Part shown: positions 60,660-64,000 of the stretch, in pieces
Layout: the number at the start of each line of letters is the position of its first letter
Position numbering within the stretch: the stretch's first letter is position 1
NCBI GenBank assembly: GCA_963675935.2
Contig: OY780964.2
Span: 372,001 to 436,000, forward strand
Reading direction: 5' to 3'
DNA: 64,000 nt
Origin: G963675935 sp963675935
GTDB taxonomy: Bacteria > Planctomycetota > Planctomycetia > Pirellulales > Thermoguttaceae
Position numbers and translations under genes: made by a program
Notes under the pieces: generated by a model
The model's database searches: none
Seen by the model: only the letters and a program-made list of their open reading frames with translations
Told to the model about the DNA's origin: nothing

Positions 60660-62522
60660 CTACGGTTTTGCTTGTCGCTCCACCTCCTTTCCGCCCTTGG
60701 GCGCGAACAACAATTGCTCGTCGGCAATTGCCCCTTGTGATATGCGAATCTCGTCGATCAGACCACGAAAATGGCCTCCGACCGATCGGGCCGCATCATG
60801 CCCCTTGCGGCCGATAAACAAGTCGTCGCTCGGTCGGTTGAGCATGAATCCCTCCGACGTGGCCAGGTGATTGCTTTGACAAAGGCCGTTTTCATCGCCG
60901 ACCAGCAGGGAGACCTTGCCGGCTTCGCCTGTATTCTTGCCCTCGAATCGGGCGGCAAAGTAATGCCACCGGCCATCGGCATAGTTGCGATCGGACAGCG
61001 TGGCCGACACTTCTTTTTCGCCGTCGTTGAAGCCAAATACCGAGAACTGCACCGCGCCCGGCGTTTGGCGATTGACGCTCACCAGATACGCGGAATCCGC
61101 GATACCTTTGCTCACGACCGCCATCATTCCCGCGCGAGATTGGTCGCCGTTGGTCTTGAAGTAGCCCTCGATGGTGAAGGAGCCGTAGAAATCGAAAGGC
61201 TGGCCGTGCCTGACGGATTCGCAGAACAGTACGCCTTCCTTATGCGGATCGAGCGCCCCCGAGTTGAACGACTTCTTTCCGCCGGAATATCCGTTGCGGA
61301 ACATCGGCGGAGGCGGCACGTCGGCGGCGGCCTTGTACGGGCCGATTCCATTCGGCCCACCGGGCCAGTAGTCTAAGCTCACTCGGTGGCCGGAGGCATC
61401 GCCGATCGCGTTGGTTTGCAAGTTGATGTCGTTTGGTCCGTTGGACGCACTTTCCTCGAAACGCCAATAAGCAAGGACGGGAACCGGCCGGGGCATTGCG
61501 CGAACGTATCGCCGGTTGCTTGGCTCGGAAGGCATGACAACAACGGATCCATTTTCTCCGACAGCGCCGGCTTGGCCGGCCTGCAATAGCCGCCCGTTAT
61601 TCAAGTGCCCCGCCAGTCGGTTTGTCAGTCGCACTTTGCCGTCGAACACAACGCTTCTGGTCTCTCCCGCCTTGCCGACTTCGACGCCGAACTCGGTGCC
61701 GAGGTCGGTGACGACGGCGGTGGGAGTGCGGACGGCAAAGTAGGTCCCGCCTGCCGGGCGGGACTTCAATATGTCGCGATCGGTAGGCAAAGTGCCGCTC
61801 GGCAAGCGGGACTTACTCTCCACCCGCGCCGTCAATTTGCCGAGCGACAAGAACCCGCCGGCGGCCGATTCCACCGTATAGGTGCATGGCCCATGCAGGA
61901 TCACCCGTGCCCCGGTTTTGTAAGTGATTTCCATCAGCCCGGAGGCCAGCATGTATTTCGCGCCAAGGGCCACGCCGTTGAGGGCGGGTGCGAAACGGTC
62001 GTCCACCCAAGTGCAATCGACCATGCCGGTGATTTGCCCGACAAACTCCGTCTTTGGCCCGGGAGTGAACTGGCGTTGGGTGATCGCCGGCGTCGCCGGC
62101 GAGTTATTGGCAATCTTCATAGGGCTGGACACGGGAATCAGCGAGAGCATCAGCACCAAGAGCCCGCAAAATACCGCTCCCATGAGAAACGAAAACGGTA
62201 CTTCCTGTGAAAAATATTCGATTGTGCCGTGGAGAGTGGCGGAGAGGAAGCTCGGGATCGAAGGAATAACGGGCTCTTGCTGCTCCGTGGAAAACATGTC
62301 GGGCAAAGGAGATGCCTCATCGGGCATCGAAGACAAGATGGATGGCAATAAGACGGAAATGTCCACATAGCCGGCGTACAATCGACACGCATCGTCGCTC
62401 TCTCGCAAGAGCTGCTCAAAGTCGGTCCACAACTCTTCCGTCAGCTCATTGCTCGCGCCCGCCACGACAAAGTCGTGGATGGACTTTCGCAAGTCGATGG
62501 GTGAGCGGGGATTATTGTTCAT
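60660..62522 (-). CDS. FecR-like membrane protein with LamG domain
   Basis: A 620-residue protein starting MNNNPRSPIDLRKSIHDFVV. Residues 1-105 resemble the cytoplasmic part of FecR-type anti-sigma regulators, residues 110-131 form one membrane helix (FLMGAVFCGLLVLMLSLIPV), then comes a FecR domain (ASGLMEITYKTGARVILHGPCTYTVES in part; TPTAVVTDLGTEFGVEV) and from about residue 345 a LamG/concanavalin-like domain (VLAYWRFEES, FTIEGYFKTNGDQS, LIDEIRISQGAI). The FecR domain carries two in-frame palindromic repeats (VESKSRLPSGT and KSRPAGGT). Its start overlaps the sigma gene stop by 4 bases (ATGA). It should control that sigma factor in response to an external ligand, possibly a sugar. Confidence 0.85.
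   Translation of the reverse strand: MNNNPRSPIDLRKSIHDFVVAGASNELTEELWTDFEQLLRESDDACRLYAGYVDISVLLPSILSSMPDEASPLPDMFSTEQQEPVIPSIPSFLSATLHGTIEYFSQEVPFSFLMGAVFCGLLVLMLSLIPVSSPMKIANNSPATPAITQRQFTPGPKTEFVGQITGMVDCTWVDDRFAPALNGVALGAKYMLASGLMEITYKTGARVILHGPCTYTVESAAGGFLSLGKLTARVESKSRLPSGTLPTDRDILKSRPAGGTYFAVRTPTAVVTDLGTEFGVEVGKAGETRSVVFDGKVRLTNRLAGHLNNGRLLQAGQAGAVGENGSVVVMPSEPSNRRYVRAMPRPVPVLAYWRFEESASNGPNDINLQTNAIGDASGHRVSLDYWPGGPNGIGPYKAAADVPPPPMFRNGYSGGKKSFNSGALDPHKEGVLFCESVRHGQPFDFYGSFTIEGYFKTNGDQSRAGMMAVVSKGIADSAYLVSVNRQTPGAVQFSVFGFNDGEKEVSATLSDRNYADGRWHYFAARFEGKNTGEAGKVSLLVGDENGLCQSNHLATSEGFMLNRPSDDLFIGRKGHDAARSVGGHFRGLIDEIRISQGAIADEQLLFAPKGGKEVERQAKP
61738..61815. repeat. Two palindromic repeats inside the FecR/LamG gene
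   Basis: GTCCCGCCTGCCGGGCGGGAC (about 61744-61764) and CCGCTCGGCAAGCGGGAC (about 61795-61812), in frame. The second encodes SKSRLPSGT on the gene strand, as in ispA and asnS. They lie between ARVE and YFAVRTPTAVVTDLG, which adjoin in other FecR domains. Confidence 0.75.
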
Positions 62523-63103
62523 GGCTTGTCCCCATCGCGCAGGCGTTTCTGAACGCAATCGAACAGAGACCAACGGATGCGATAGAAGGCCGAATAGGTG
62601 GCCGATGGCGTTTGGCCCAGTTCGCGAGCAATGTCTTTGATCTTCCGCCGATCCATGCAGAAGAGACGCAGGAGTCTGCGGCTGGCATTACTAAGCGATC
62701 TCACGCACTCCACCAAAGCCGATATGCGATCGTCCGGTCTTGAAGAAGCGGCGGGGATATGTTGAGATATCTTCTCCAGCAAATCGTCGCTGAAGCATAC
62801 CCGCTGTCGCTGAGAAAGCGTACGATGAGTCCGCACCATGTAGCTGGCGATGGCGATGGCCCAAGCTGCGAAATCGGCCTCGGGCCGGAATGAATCGAAT
62901 TGTTCCCAGAGACGAAGTTTTGTATTCTGCAAAACGTCTTCAGCATCCTGCCACACAGGGATGAGGGCATGCACATACCCTTCGAGACGTCGCTCGTGCT
63001 CGGCGAGCAGGCATACGAACTCGCGATTGCGCAAATCCCGTTCTTGATCGTTGGACGCTTTCACATCTCGTACTCGGCTAGTGGTTTCCTCAGCATCTAT
63101 CAT
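62519..63103 (-). CDS. ECF-type sigma-70 factor
   Basis: A protein of 194 residues from ATG 63103 (MIDAEETTSRV). Region 2 is seen in VCLLAEHERRLEGYVHALIPVWQDAEDVLQNTKLRLWEQFDSF (in part: DAEDVLQNTKLRLW), region 4 in LRLFCMDRRKIKDIARELGQTPSATYSAFYRIRWSLFDCV (in part: KIKDIARELGQTPSATYSAFYRIR). This is the planctomycete/Verrucomicrobia ECF group paired with FecR-LamG proteins. The 4-base overlap shows coupling with its presumed anti-sigma partner. It probably controls itself and the genes downstream on the same strand. Confidence 0.9.
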   Translation of the reverse strand: MIDAEETTSRVRDVKASNDQERDLRNREFVCLLAEHERRLEGYVHALIPVWQDAEDVLQNTKLRLWEQFDSFRPEADFAAWAIAIASYMVRTHRTLSQRQRVCFSDDLLEKISQHIPAASSRPDDRISALVECVRSLSNASRRLLRLFCMDRRKIKDIARELGQTPSATYSAFYRIRWSLFDCVQKRLRDGDKP

Positions 63104-63517
63104 GCTTTGGCGTTTCGGGGATCGCAAATCGTTCCATGAGCGAATACGCAGCCTGAGGCGACGGCCTCTATTACAAGTAGACAGAAACACCGAATATTTT
63201 GCATGCAATACAAATATTTTTGCAAAAGCCCCCGATCGAAGGGTGTCTCTCCATGTGTGTGAACTCGGCAAAATGGCCGGCTGGTAGCACCATCAGGTTG
63301 TTGCCTCCCGCCCACTCAGGGCCGCACCGTTTACCGGCGCCGTCTCGGGCAATCTGGAAATGCTCGTCTTCGACCTGGCCGGCGAGGCGTTTGGGCCGTG
63401 GCGGCAGGCCAGGATCTCGATCGTGTGGTTCGTGTATCCGCCATTGGTGAGCGCCGACGGCGGTGTCGTGGACGGGCAGGATTCCGCCGGTGGGCGTCCA
63501 ATCTCTCGCGCTACTGA

Positions 63518-63655
63518 TCAAACCACGCGGCGTAAGCCCGTCGAGTCGTAGGTCCAGGCGTAGTTGTTGAGCACGGATTCGCCCTGGTGGTGGACCAAGC
63601 CCACGAGCCGGCCGTGGTCGTCGTAGCTAATTCTACTGCGCAATGTTAAGACCAT
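63518..63655 (-). pseudogene. RHS-repeat protein C-terminal fragment
   Basis: A 45-residue minus-strand frame reads ISYDDHGRLVGLVHHQGES and NYAWTYDSTGLRRVV, then stops. YDDxGRLVG and YxWxYDxxG are RHS/YD repeats. A full RHS protein has hundreds to thousands of residues, so only a scrap is present. The region 63104-63517 holds no gene that I can support. Confidence 0.55.
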
Positions 63656-63689
63656 TTACAGCGAATGATGTCTTTTAGATATATGCCCT

Positions 63690-64000
63690 TTGTGCGTCGT
63701 GAAAAGGCTGACGTTTTCAGTGGGTGCAATTCCCACCCGGCAACGAGTCGCTGCGGCCGGTAGTAATCGGAGCGACAGTGGAGGTAACGAAACTGCCGAA
63801 GCCTTCGATGGAAAGGGTTGCCTTGGGCAACTCCGCGAGCAGGCAGGCTGTAACGCGAGTGAACGCCGAGCAGGCCTCGAAACGAACGATGTGGGAGCCG
63901 ACCCGACAATGGGACGGGGAAGGCCGATGTCGCAGCTTCACGTGGAGCGACTGAAGTTGCGATCCCACCGGGGTAATGGCGATAGCATGTCTGCACAAGG
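63690..64000 (+). ncRNA. Probable 5' part of a group II intron, cut by the window end
   Basis: The plus strand has CAGTGGGTGCAATTCCCACC at 63718-63737, an AGTGAACGCCGAGCAGG-like stretch at 63859-63876 and ATGTGGGAGCCGACCCGACA at 63890-63909. These resemble the domain I sequences of bacterial group II introns from memory. It has structured RNA character (no long sensible frame) and an RHS scrap next to it. The reverse transcriptase frame would be beyond base 64000. Boundaries are unknown. Confidence 0.45.

Overview
The window looks like a chromosome segment of a planctomycete, probably Pirellulales-like. Pointers are a DUF1559 protein with a prepilin-type N-terminus, a BBP7-type outer-membrane protein, PEP-CTERM proteins, an ECF sigma factor overlapping a FecR/LamG protein, a double-length UvrA, GC-rich codon use, and a 16S rRNA gene with its own promoter and terminator and no 23S or tRNA behind it. 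Nothing here identifies the species.

Layout. 1-980: remnants of toxin-antitoxin genes around tRNA-Gln(CTG). 983-4330: asnS and a BBP7-like porin, both minus strand. 4942-20112: housekeeping genes on the plus strand (giant uvrA, a CBM9-like protein, guaA, xseB, ispA-dxs, a RAYT transposase inside a 34-bp inverted repeat, NAD kinase). 20197-25714: exported proteins, a diadenylate-cyclase-like gene, a HEAT lipoprotein and a DUF1570 metalloprotease. 26129-31686: RNase G, a DUF2344 protein, and a regulatory PTS operon (hpf-ptsN-ptsH-ptsI). 32075-33886: a dead ISKra4-type insertion sequence with a 9-bp target duplication. 34002-42141: a FecR-like membrane protein, Nif3, an NtrC-type sigma-54 activator, an S1-domain protein and a secreted DUF4965 glutaminase-like protein. 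42615-44577: the stand-alone 16S unit. 44654-45273: an RHH/PIN toxin-antitoxin pair. 47479-50477: gcvT-gcvH-gcvPA without gcvPB. 51064-63103: a minus-strand island of glycoside hydrolases, PEP-CTERM proteins, a DUF1559 pseudopilin and an ECF sigma/FecR pair, probably for polysaccharide use or surface structure. 63518-64000: an RHS fragment and what looks like the 5' part of a group II intron.

The most unusual property is the load of small palindromic repeats. At least six families sit between genes, and several also sit inside essential genes as in-frame coding insertions: four times in UvrA, and in AsnRS, IspA, the S1 protein, a CBM9-like protein and a FecR/LamG protein. Two elements have clean 10-12 bp target duplications and one is nested inside another repeat, so at least some of these families move or moved recently. 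The window also holds a RAYT-type transposase framed by palindromes, a candidate engine for one family.
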